Below, in pieces: positions 48,130-55,900 of a stretch of 64,000 bases of DNA (positions are counted from its first letter, which is position 1; each line of letters opens with the position of its first letter). A program made the translations under genes and the position numbers. The notes beneath the pieces are model-generated. The model made no database searches, was not told where the DNA came from, and was given only the letters and a program-made list of their open reading frames with translations. The stretch comes from G958295935 sp965224235 (lineage in GTDB: Bacteria > Chloroflexota > Dehalococcoidia > Lucifugimonadales > Lucifugimonadaceae), in contig CBDCYP010000001.1 of assembly GCA_965224235.1 (NCBI GenBank), positions 1,054,001-1,118,000 of the forward strand, given 5' to 3'.

Positions 48130-48467
48130 TGAGCCTGTCGAAGGGGTGTACCTGCGCCGCTGGGGCTGAACTCCGCAACATCCTCTTCCAGAGTCAGTCC
48201 GGCACGGACACTCTTGCCTGAAGGCCGGATCAGCGGTATAGAGACCAGTTGATTCCCAGTTGGCGTCTCGATCGATTGAAAGGGACTGGGACACACGAGA
48301 TCTTCGCCGTCCCTCTCGGTCTCCGTCGCATAGTCCCGAAGCGCGGCCTCAGCGTTCAGAAGCGCTTCGTCCACTGTGTTCCCCATTGCGCCAACGCCGG
48401 GGATGTCCGGGAATACCACGCCGAAGGCTCCATCGCCACCTTCTATCAGCGCCGGATATCGAATCAC
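48120..48467 (-). CDS. hicB: HicB-family antitoxin, truncated and extended by repeat DNA
   Basis: 115 codons from GTG 48467, with AGGAGG (48473-48478) five bases upstream overlapping the stop of hicA. Residues 1-80 form the HicB partial RNase H-like domain (MIRYPALIEG, FPDIPGVGAMGNTVDEAL, AEAALRDYATETERDGE). RAGLTLEEDVAE (89-99) is the start of the usual C-terminal ribbon-helix-helix DNA-binding domain, but native sequence ends at 48171. The last 16 residues (FSPSGAGTPLRQAQRL) come from the dispersed repeat at 48130-48170, and the TGA stop (48122-48120) lies in the right end of the IS. The antitoxin would bind HicA through its N-domain but should have lost operator binding. It may be a pseudogene. 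Confidence 0.75.
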   Translation of the reverse strand: MIRYPALIEGGDGAFGVVFPDIPGVGAMGNTVDEALLNAEAALRDYATETERDGEDLVCPSPFQSIETPTGNQLVSIPLIRPSGKSVRAGLTLEEDVAEFSPSGAGTPLRQAQRL

Positions 48468-48476
48468 GGTTTCCTC

Positions 48477-48665
48477 CTATTCTATCCAGCCCGCCTTCTT
48501 CGCAATGGTGCGGGCCACGCCGATTGAGAGTACCCGGTGGCGGGGCAACGTGATAATGCCCTTGATCTGCGGATGCCTGTAGATATCGTGGCTCGAACCA
48601 TGCCGGTCCGGATACCACTCATCCCTCTCCAGCCTCTGCTGTACCTGCCTCCGGTCAGTCTCCAT
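48477..48665 (-). CDS. hicA: HicA-family mRNA interferase toxin
   Basis: 62 residues from ATG 48665. It has the small double-stranded-RNA-binding-like fold motif of HicA: the EWYPDRHGSSHDIYRHP segment with the conserved active-site His in GSSHxxYxHP, then a basic KGIITLPRHRVLSIGVARTI region and C-terminal AGW. HicA toxins cleave mRNA and are held inactive by HicB. The order toxin then antitoxin, 9 bp apart, is standard for hicAB. There is no ribosome site upstream (leader ACACGC), so it may be leaderless. A weak - strand promoter candidate (ATGACA 48704-48699, AATAAT 48679-48674, 19-bp spacing) would put the start of transcription at or near the ATG. Confidence 0.8.
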   Translation of the reverse strand: METDRRQVQQRLERDEWYPDRHGSSHDIYRHPQIKGIITLPRHRVLSIGVARTIAKKAGWIE

Positions 48666-49026
48666 TGCGTGTAATTATTAGCACATCGAAACCGGACTTG
48701 TCATCGTTTTTCCGGAAGTCTCCGGCTCGCCTCTACTATCCGCTCCAAACCGTTGGAGTGTTCCGGCGAGTAGGCTGGTGGGTTACGCCATCCTCATGGG
48801 TGTCTGACGCCGGACCATCTCGTCCGGCGCCCCGAATTCCGTCATTCTGAGTAAAGCCGAAGAATCTACTTTATTCTGTCATTCTGAGCAAAGCCGAAGA
48901 ATCTACTTTCAACGAGGCGGGCCGGCCCATACAGTTGACCCCGGACCGCCCGGTATTGCTCAGGACGGAGGGACTTATTAGACACCCTCTGAGAGAATAA
49001 GCGCCGTGTTGCGCGCGGTGATTGTA
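48666..49026. other. Intergenic stretch with hairpin, short repeats and a solo MITE end
   Basis: No gene is seen. A perfect 7-bp stem CGCCGGA/TCCGGCG with an 8-base loop lies at 48808-48829, without a U-run. Two tandem copies of GTCATTCTGAGYAAAGCCGA AGAATCTACTTT follow at about 48840-48910, a variant of the same dispersed-repeat family. GACACCCTCTGAGAGA at 48981-48996 matches the right end of the 166-bp element at 30491-30656. A diverged left end may lie near 48795-48804 (ATGGGTGTCT), making a decayed relative of about 200 bp. Confidence 0.5.
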
Positions 49027-49204
49027 TATGGTCAATGACGGCGCTCTCAGCGCGCGCAGGTAAGCGGATGGAAAGCCGTTCCGTGTCAATGCCCATCAAA
49101 AAATGGGCAACAAAAAAGCCCGGATACCAGCCTATCTCGGAAGTCTGATCTGGCAAGGAGCACGCACAGCCTGCGGACTCACATCGAGTACGTGGCGCGC
49201 AGGG
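49027..49204. repeat. 179-bp duplicated block, right copy
   Basis: Direct repeat of 46052-46230 with one base missing (GGATGGAAA for GGATGGGAAA) and few substitutions. It includes the same hairpin and A-run (49112-49140). Its right side joins the same GATGCCTCCTGGCCGCCG repeat segment as the left copy does, so the duplicated unit is embedded in the same repeat context at both places. Function unknown. Confidence 0.7.
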
Positions 49205-49223
49205 ATGCCTCCTGGCCGCCGCC

Positions 49224-49311
49224 CGTATCACGCCCGTATCACGCCCGTATCACGCCCGTATCACGCCCGTATCACTCCCGTATCACTCCCGTATCACGCC
49301 CGTATCACTCC
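49224..49311. repeat. 11-bp minisatellite, eight copies
   Basis: Eight consecutive copies of CGTATCACKCC (K is G or T), running straight into CGTTCGCCCTGAG at 49312. The same 11-mer occurs as one to four copies at the equivalent place in the neighbouring composite repeats (for example 46310-46345, 49425-49455, 49570-49600, 50192-50235). Copy number therefore varies between otherwise identical units, the pattern of a slippage-prone VNTR. Confidence 0.85.
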
Positions 49312-50583
49312 CGTTCGCCCTGAGCCAGTCGAAGGGGTGTACCTGCGCCGCTGGGGCTGAACCAGAAAAGTCCGTTCGCCCAAAGCCAGTCGAAGGGCCC
49401 CGGATGCCTCCTGGCCGCCGCCCGTATCACGCCCGTATCACGCCCGTATCACTCCCGTTCGCCCTGAGCCTGTCGAAGGGGTGTACCTGCGCCGCTGGGG
49501 CTGAACCAGAAAAGTCCGTTCGCCCAAAGCCAGTCGAAGGGCCCCGGATGCCTCCCTGGCCGCCGCCCGTATCACTCCCGTATCACGCCCGTATCACGCC
49601 CGTTCGCCCTGAGCCTGTCGAAGGGGTGTCCCTGCGCCGCTGGGGCTGAACCAGAAAAGTCCGTTCGCCCAAAGCCAGTCGAAGGTCCCCGGATGCCTCC
49701 TGGCCGCCGCCCGTATCACGCCCGTATCACGCCCGTTCGCCCTGAGAGCCTGTGAATAATTCCCCTGTAGCCGTCTTATTGAGACTGCTTTCAAAGCTAA
49801 ATTGAGACTAACAAACCGCAGGTTTCGCAATAAAATCACAGGCTCTGAGCCTGTCGAAGGGGTGTACCTGCGCCGCTGGGGCTGAACCAGAAAAGTCCGT
49901 TCGCCCAAAGCCAGTCGAAGGGCCCCGGATGCCTCCTGGCCGCCGCCCGTATCACTCCCGTTCGCCCTGAGCCAGTCGAAGGGGTGTACCTGCGCCGCTG
50001 GGGCTGAACCAGAAAAGTCCGTTCGCCCAAAGCCAGTCGAAAGGCCCCTGATGCCTCCTGGCCGCCGCCCGTATCACTCCCGTTCGCCCTGAGCCAGTCG
50101 AAGGGGTGTCTCTGCGCCGCTGGGGCTGAACCAGAAAAGTCCGTTCGCCCAAAGCCAGTCGAAAGGCCCCGGATGCCTCCTGGCCGCCGCCCGTATCACG
50201 CCCGTATCACGCCCGTATCACTCCCGTATCACTCCCGTTCGCCCTGAGCCTGTCGAAGGCGTGTACCTGCGCCGCTGGGGCTGAACCAGAAAAGTCCGTT
50301 CGCCCAAAGCCAGTCGAAGGGCCCCGGATGCCTCCTGGTCGCCGCCCGTATCACTCCCGTTCGCCCTGAGCCTGTCGAAGGGGTGTCTCTGCGCCGCTGG
50401 GGCTGAACCAGAAAAGTCCGTTCGCCCAAAGCCAGTCGAAAGGCCCCGGATGCCTCCCTGGCCGCCGCCCGTATCACTCCCGTTCGCCCTGAGCCTGTCG
50501 AAGGGGTGTACCTGCGCCGCTGGGGCTGAACCAGAAAAGTCCGTTCGCCCAAAGCCAGTCGAAGGTCCCCGGATGCCTCCTGC
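49312..50583. repeat. Right cluster of composite dispersed repeats
   Basis: About nine head-to-tail units of roughly 115-160 bp. Each unit consists of CGTTCGCCCTGAGCCTGTCG AAGG (or the CCAGTCG form), GGTGTACCTGCGCCGCTGGG GCTGAACCAGAAAAGTCC, GTTCGCCCAAAGCCAGTCGA AGG, CCCCGGATGCCTCCTGGCCG CCGCC and one to several CGTATCACKCC 11-mers. Unit starts are near 49312, 49457, 49600, 49850, 49968, 50085, 50235, 50357 and 50478. The apparent ORFs (with a repeated FWFSPSGAGTPLRQAQGE phrase) change length with the 11-mer number and carry no protein signal. One unit is split by the MITE at 49746-49845. No gene is seen here. Confidence 0.8.
49746..49845. mobile_element. 100-bp MITE related to the IS1182-like element
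   Basis: The ends GAGCCTGTGA and TCACAGGCTC are perfect 10-bp inverted repeats (11 bp if the flanking A/T pair is counted). The left 14 bases GAGCCTGTGAATAA equal the left end of the IS at 46490, and TATTGAG follows at a similar distance in both. The interior is AT-richer, non-coding, and contains ATTGAGACT twice. It interrupts a dispersed repeat between CCCTGA and TGAGCCTGTCG, exactly as the IS does. Presumably it is mobilised in trans by that transposase. Confidence 0.75.
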
Positions 50584-50749
50584 TGGCAGAGGCCAACTTC
50601 CTCGGCGTTGCTAGGAAGGGAGATGCGAGGACTAGGGTCAAGCTGCCTCTGTGGGTCTCCTCTCGCGAAGCGCTGGAGAAGGTGGGGCCGCTCGGCAAGG
50701 CATGGCGCAGTCCGGACGTCCTGGAACCTGCCTGCGCGTTCGTGTAACC
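50581..50749 (+). pseudogene. Possible C-terminal gene remnant before higBA
   Basis: Where the dispersed repeats end, an open frame reads LLAEANFLGVARKGDARTRV, then KLPLWVSSREALEKVGPLGK and AWRSPDVLEPACAFV, stopping at TAA 50747-50749. It has a plausible protein composition and no start codon or ribosome site, and its 5' side is repeat DNA, so it looks like the tail of a gene cut by the repeats. I do not recognise the family. Bases 50750-50848 show nothing further. Confidence 0.25.
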
Positions 50750-50848
50750 GGCCTGCTGCAATCTTGAAGACCTCCGCCTGACGATCCGGTTCGCCGCAAG
50801 GTCTTGGCGCACGCTCTTGTGGAGCGGACTGGAGCGGACCACCTATCA

Positions 50849-50877
50849 TTGACAAACTCACACGCGCCATATATATA
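50849..50877 (+). promoter_or_regulatory. Sigma-70 type promoter of higBA
   Basis: A perfect TTGACA (50849-50854), a 17-bp spacer and TATATA (50872-50877) lie directly upstream of higB. Transcription should begin near 50884, inside the palindrome at 50878-50894, leaving a leader of only about 13 nt. Confidence 0.7.
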
Positions 50878-50894
50878 TTCACCCATAGGGTGAA
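50878..50894 (+). promoter_or_regulatory. Palindromic operator of higBA
   Basis: TTCACCCATAGGGTGAA is a perfect 7-3-7 inverted repeat abutting the -10 box and covering the likely transcription start and the ribosome-binding bases (AGGGTGA, 50887-50893). A dimeric HTH protein bound here would block polymerase. The obvious candidate is the Xre-type HigA encoded downstream, since HigA-type antitoxins generally autorepress. The inverted repeat is seen directly; its role is inferred. Confidence 0.6.
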
Positions 50895-50896
50895 CA

Positions 50897-51196
50897 TTGG
50901 AAGTGATCTTCAGGACCAACCAGCTTCGGCGAAACTATCAAGAGTCGGCCAGAGCAGCCCGGCAGTGGAGTACGGACGTTGCTCGGAAGTATATCACCCG
51001 TATAAACGAACTCTATGCAGTCAAGGGCTTTCATGAGGCCTACAACATACGGTCGATGCGGCTGCATCCCCTCAAGGGGTCAAAGCGAGGGGAATTGTCC
51101 ATTTATCTGACAGGTAAGTGGCGCCTCATAGTGACGAAGGGCGACACGGAGCAACATGTGATTGTAAAGGAGGTCAGCAACCATTATGACGACTAG
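50897..51196 (+). CDS. higB: HigB/RelE-family toxin
   Basis: 99 residues. An in-frame TGA at 50891-50893 limits the start to TTG 50897 (AGGGTGA three bases upstream) or GTG 50903; I keep TTG with reservation. The body matches the HigB branch of the RelE/ParE superfamily: an N-terminal helical pair, then RSMRLHPLKGSKRGELSIYL and TGKWRLIVTKGD, and the C-terminal VKEVSNHYDD. Such toxins are ribosome-dependent mRNA interferases. The gene overlaps higA by 11 nt (ATG 51186 against TAG 51194-51196), implying translational coupling. Toxin-first order is typical of higBA. It seems intact. Confidence 0.85.
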   Translation: MEVIFRTNQLRRNYQESARAARQWSTDVARKYITRINELYAVKGFHEAYNIRSMRLHPLKGSKRGELSIYLTGKWRLIVTKGDTEQHVIVKEVSNHYDD

Positions 51197-52289
51197 CAGT
51201 CCTCGTGCATATTCAGACCTGCCAATCCCCCCAGGCGAAATTCTGGAGGAGGAGCTAACGGCCCGTGGGATGACACAGAAGGAACTGGCGGCAAGACTTG
51301 GCAGGCCCCCGCAGGCCATCAACGAGATCATCAGGGCAAAGAAGTCCATCACGCCGGAAACTGCAATCGGATTGGGGAAGGTGCTCGGTATAGATGCGCA
51401 TTTCTGGGCCAGCCTCGAAACCGATTATCGGATGACACTGGCACGGAGACGGGAACAGGACATGCTCGCGGACAATGTGCATTGGCTGGACGACTACCCC
51501 GTTGGGGAGATGCTTAAGAGAGGCTGGATACAAGCTGGGCCGGATGGGTCGAGTAGGCTGAAGGCGCTCATGAGCTTTCTGGGGGTGGCTGTAGCAGAGC
51601 CCCAGGCGTTTCAGAAGGCTGTGGGTTTCCGAATTACCGAAGCCGCCCAGCCCAAAGTCTCTATCGGGGCATTGGCCGTCTGGCTTCGGAAGGGAGAGCT
51701 CGATGCTCAAGACGTGTTTACGGCCGACTACGACGAGGAAGCTTTCACCAAGGCGCTCCTCCAAATCAGGGGAATGACATCGCAGGCGCCTGGCGAGTTT
51801 ATGCCACCGATGTCGGCTCTCTGTGCGGAAGCGGGGGTAGTGTTTCGCCTGGTGCGGGAACTCCCTAAGAGCGGCGCCAATGGCGCTACTCGTTGGTTAA
51901 CCGACCACAAGGCGTTGATCCAGATGAGCATCACGAATAAGTGGGCCGACATCTTCTGGTTCACCTTCTTCCACGAGGCAGGCCACCTACTCAAGCATCG
52001 AACGCAGCGCCGGATAGTCATAGACGGTCTCGACTCAGACCACGACATCGCGGGGATTGAAGCAGAGGCCGACTGTTTCGCAAAGGACTTCCTCGTTCCA
52101 CCGCAGAAGTGGAGTAAATTCTGTGATGAGGGCTACTTTACGCCAGACTCAGTCGAGCAGTTTGCGCAGTCTATAGGGATAGCCCCTTGCATAGTGGTTG
52201 GAAGACTACAGAAGGAGAAGCATATCGGCTATAACCAACTTACCACCCTCAAGCTAAGATACGAATGGATGGCCGATTCTGATGGCTAG
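51186..52289 (+). CDS. higA: HigA antitoxin fused to an ImmA/IrrE-type metallopeptidase domain
   Basis: 367 residues, ATG 51186 with AAAGGAGGT at 51166-51174. Residues 13-80 are the HigA Xre-type helix-turn-helix (PPGEILEEELTARGMTQKEL, RLGRPPQAINEIIRAKKSIT, LGKVLGIDAHFWASLE). After a helical linker, residues about 200-310 form a DUF955 (ImmA/IrrE) domain with the zinc-protease motif HEAGH at 263-267 and a likely third ligand in IEAEADCFAKDFLVP (E292 or E294). HigA neutralises HigB and represses the operon. The protease domain in related proteins cleaves regulators, so self-processing or stress-triggered activation is possible but unproven. Its base composition is visibly less GC-biased than the giant genes, consistent with transfer. 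Confidence 0.88.
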   Translation: MTTSSPRAYSDLPIPPGEILEEELTARGMTQKELAARLGRPPQAINEIIRAKKSITPETAIGLGKVLGIDAHFWASLETDYRMTLARRREQDMLADNVHWLDDYPVGEMLKRGWIQAGPDGSSRLKALMSFLGVAVAEPQAFQKAVGFRITEAAQPKVSIGALAVWLRKGELDAQDVFTADYDEEAFTKALLQIRGMTSQAPGEFMPPMSALCAEAGVVFRLVRELPKSGANGATRWLTDHKALIQMSITNKWADIFWFTFFHEAGHLLKHRTQRRIVIDGLDSDHDIAGIEAEADCFAKDFLVPPQKWSKFCDEGYFTPDSVEQFAQSIGIAPCIVVGRLQKEKHIGYNQLTTLKLRYEWMADSDG

Positions 52290-52446
52290 CTAGCGCCTCT
52301 CTTCGATTCATCAGATAGAGACGGTGACATATTGTTACGAACACGCGTTGACCTGATGCGCCTCGCCGCCGTCCTTCGAGGGCCGAGGCGAGGCCCAATT
52401 CATCCCTCTGGGCATTGGTGTGTATGAGAACGAAAGGAGAAGCAAT
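52290..52446. other. Gap with a stem-loop after higA
   Basis: No gene is seen in these 157 bases. GCCTCGCC (52360-52367) and GGCGAGGC (52387-52394) form a perfect 8-bp stem with a smaller CCT/AGG hairpin inside the loop. There is no T-run after it, so it is at best a weak terminator or an mRNA-stabilising hairpin for higBA. AAGGAG (52434-52439) belongs to the next ORF. Confidence 0.45.
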
Positions 52447-52719
52447 ATGGTGAATGAAGATGCGGACGAGTTCTACTCGGAGAATTTGGCCCAGGAGGTC
52501 ACGAGGGGGATGCGTGAGACGGCGTCACGGGGCTTCTTCCTCCGCTCCAAGGCCCCCTTCGGCTACAAGAGGGCGGGGATGGAGCGCCGGGGGACACCCC
52601 TTGGTGAGGCAGACCTCAGAATTGGGGCGATCGCGCTGTCCCGCGGCCTGACAGTAGTCACGGGAAACGTTCGGCATTTCCAGCGAATTCCTGACCTATC
52701 GGTGGAGAATTGGTTGTAA
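52447..52719 (+). CDS. Chimera of serine-recombinase fragment and PIN-domain toxin C-terminus
   Basis: 90 residues from ATG 52447, chosen because AAGGAG sits 7 nt upstream; ATG at 52424 or upstream GTG starts lack one. Residues 4-42 (DEFYSENLAQEVTRGM, ASRGFFLRSKAPFGYKR) match the segment just after the catalytic domain of large serine recombinases. Residues 50-90 (GTPLGEADLRIGAIALSRGL, TVVTGNVRHFQRIPDLSVEN) match the C-terminal third of VapC-type PIN-domain toxins, including the acidic EAD. The join is at about residues 43-49 (52573-52593). Both halves lack their catalytic cores, so neither activity is expected. It is probably debris joined by deletion, though frame and ribosome site are intact. 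No vapB-like partner is adjacent. Confidence 0.7.
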   Translation: MVNEDADEFYSENLAQEVTRGMRETASRGFFLRSKAPFGYKRAGMERRGTPLGEADLRIGAIALSRGLTVVTGNVRHFQRIPDLSVENWL

Positions 52720-52993
52720 GCGTGATTGAAGCAAACGGAACTTGGATGAACGTTTCCGTCTGGAGTACCGCGATCAGCCAAAACTGCACACCACAGTAGG
52801 CATATCGCCAAGGACAGAGCGATCTATTGCCTGCGGTGGATAGGCAGTTGGCCTTCTCGAACGAACCCGGCCGCGAGGGAGCCCATCGCTGTGACAGCTT
52901 CCCCAACGTTCCACCAGGCGCCCTGCCCCGCCGGGTTGCCCAAGGAAGGGGACGGAGCGCCTGCCCCCAACGTTCGACTTTTTCGCGGCCCCG
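52720..52993. other. Intergenic region between the chimeric ORF and giant gene 3
   Basis: Convergent tails of a + and a - gene. I see no ORF with protein character, no tRNA and no repeat shared with the rest of the window. ACGGAA...TTCCGT (about 52735-52766) can form a short stem. No U-run terminator is evident for either gene. Confidence 0.4.
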
Positions 52994-55900
52994 CTACCTG
53001 GGCGTGCCGCTCGCCGACACCCAGTCGCTGTACCCCGCGGAGTTGACGGCCCGCACCCGCACGTCGTAGGAGAGGTGGGCGATGAAGTCAATCGTGACCG
53101 CCCCGACCCCGCCGCTTTGGGGGCGGAAATTGACCCAGTATTCGTCGATGCTCAACTTGTACTGCACCTCATAGCGGATGATGGGCGGCTTGCCCGCCAT
53201 GTCCGGCGCGTTCCAGGAGAGCCGCAGGCTGGAGTACCCCGGGGTCAGCTTGAAGTTCGTGGGCGCGCCCGGCGGCGGGACCACCACCGGCGCCTCGTCC
53301 ACGTTGGTGACGGTAATAGTCACGTCGATGATATCCGTCCCGCCCCGGCCGTCGCTCACGGTCACGGTGACCGAGTAGGAGTTCTTGACCCCCTCGTAGT
53401 CCAGCGCTCCGCTGGTCTGGAGCCGGTTGCCGGAGAGGGTGAAGTGGCCGGAGTCCGTTCCGCCCAGCGCGTAGGTCAGCGGGTCGCTGTCGGGGTCGGT
53501 GGCCGTCAGGGGCAGGCCGATATTCCTGCCCGCCAGCGTGTTCTCCGCCACGCTGCGGCCCGCGCTCGCGCCCTCGTCGAAGGAAGGCGCGCGGTTGGCC
53601 GGCGGCGGGGCCACCACCGGCGCCTCGTCCACGTTGGTGACGGTGATGGTCACGTCGATGATATCCGTCCCGCCCCGGCCGTCGCTCACGGTCACGGTGA
53701 CCGAGTAGGAGTTCTTGACCCCCTCGTAGTCCAGCGCCCCGCTGGTGCGCAGCCGGTTGCCGGAGAGGGCGAAGTGGCCGGAGTCCGTTCCGCTCAGCGC
53801 GTAGGTCAGAGGGTCGCTGTCCAGGTCCGTGGCCGTCAGGGGCAGGCCGATGTTCCTGCCCGCCGGCGTGTTCTCCGCCACGCTGCGGCCCGCGCTCGCG
53901 CCCTCGTCAAAGGCCGGCGCGCGGTTTGGCGCCGGTGTGGGCGCAACCACCGGCGCCTTGTCCACGACGGTGATGGTGATGTCGAGGACGTCCACTCCGC
54001 CTCTGAGATCGCCCACGCCTACCTCGAACGAATAGGAGCTTCTGGTCAGGGGCCTACCCACTTTGATCTGGCCGCTCCCGCTGTTGATGCTGAAGTGGCT
54101 GGAGTCCGCTCCACTGAGCATGTAGTAGAGGGCGTCGCCATCCGGGTCGGTAGCCGTGACGGGCCTGCCCACGCGGACGCCCCGCGAGGCCCCCGCCCCC
54201 ACGTTGCGGGTCGCCGACGCGCCTTCCCGGAAGACCGGGTCCCTGTTGGCGCGGCCTCCGGTTACCGTGATGATGACCGCGATAACGTCGAGCTTGCCCT
54301 TTCCGTCCGTAGCGAGCAGTTGGATGGTGTACTCGTCCGCGGGCCCCAGCTTCCTGGCAGTCCTCAGTTGACCGGTCAGCCGGTCCACGGTGAAAGGCGA
54401 TGACTGAGTGTAGACACTATAGAAGGGCCCTGACATGCCGGCGGAGACGGTCGCCGTGACCGGGGCGCCCACGGCCGTGCCGACGGGAGCGAAGGCGTCC
54501 ACCGTCCGCCTGGCGACGCCCACCTTGTCGAAGCGCACGGTCCCGGTGGGCTCCACCGGCGTCGGCGTGACCACCGGCGCCTCGTCCACGTTGGTGACGG
54601 TGATGGTCACGGGGATGCTGTCCGTCCCGCCGTTCCCGTCGGAGACGGTGACGACGACGGTGTAGCGGTTATTGCTCTCGTAGTCCAGCGCTCCGCTGGT
54701 CTGGAGCTGGTTGCCGGCGAGGGCGAAGTGGCCGGAGTCCGTTCCGCCCAGCGCGTAGGTCAGCGGGTCGCTGTCGGGGTCCGTGGCCGCCAGGGGCAGG
54801 CCGATGTCGGTCCCGGCCGGCGTGTTCTCCGCCACGCTGCGGCCCGCGCTCGCGCCCTCGTCGAAGGACGGCGCGCGGTTGGCCGACGGGACCACCGCCG
54901 GCGGCTCGTCCACGTTGGTGACGGTGATGGTCACGTCGATGGTGTCCGTCCCGCCCCGGCCGTCGCTCACGGTCACGATCACCGAGTAGGAGTTCTTGAC
55001 CCCCTCGTAGTCCAGCGCCCCGCTGGTGCGCAGCCGGTTGCCGGAGAGGGCGAAGTGGCCGGAGTCCGTTCCGCCCAGCGCGTAGGTCAGCGAGTCGCTG
55101 TCGGGGTCCGTGGCCGTCAGGGGCAGGCCGATGTCGGTCCCGGCCGGAGTGTTCTCCGCCACGCTGCGGCCCGCGCTCGCGCCCTCGTCGAAGGACGGCG
55201 CACGGTTGGCCGGCGCCTCGTCCACGTTGGTGACGGTGATGGTCACGGCGATGCTGTCCGTCCCGCCGCGGCCGTCGCTCACGGTCACGGTGACCGAGTA
55301 GGAACTCTTGACCCCCTCGTAGTCCAGGGCCCCGCTGGTGCGCAGCCGGTTGCCGGAGAGGGCGAAGTGGCCGGAGTCCGTTCCGCCCAGCGCGTAGGTC
55401 AGTGAGTCGCCGTCGGGGTCCGTGGCCGCCAGGGGCAGGCCGATGTTCCTGCCCGCCGCCGTGTTCTCCGCCACGCTCCGGCCCGTGCTGGCGCCCTCGG
55501 TGAAGGACGGCGCGCGGTTCGCCGCTGCTGTGCGCGGGGGCGTAGTTGGGTCAACGATGATGCCGAGCACCGACACCCAGCCGCTGTACCCAGCGGAGTT
55601 GACGGCCCGCACCCGCACGTCATAGGAGAGGCCTCCGCCGAGGAAGTCAATCGTGACCCTACTGACCGTGCTGTCGTGGGGGAAATCACCCCAGTATTTG
55701 TCGATGCTCCACTTGTACTGCACCTCAAAGTGGGTGATGGGCGGCTTGCCCGTCATGTCCGGCATGTTCCAGGTGAGCCCCAGGCGGGAGTACCCCGGGG
55801 TCACCACGAGGTTCCAGGGGGCGCCCGGCGACAGGGCCACAACCACCGGCGTGTCGTCCACGTTGGTGACGGTGATGGTCACGTCGATGCTGTCCGTCCC

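Noticed and set aside
46471..48294. Long - strand open frame opposite the transposase
   Set aside because: It runs across both IS ends and into hicB and repeats; the + strand frame has the DDE motifs and a ribosome site.
49103..50153. Small ORFs of 60-105 codons within the dispersed repeats, all with similar peptides
   Set aside because: The peptides are translations of the repeat unit itself, change length with the number of 11-bp copies, occur on both strands and lack ribosome sites.
49224..50583. CRISPR-like appearance of regularly spaced repeats
   Set aside because: The spacers are themselves repeated, unit lengths are irregular, the 11-bp copies are contiguous, and no cas gene is nearby.
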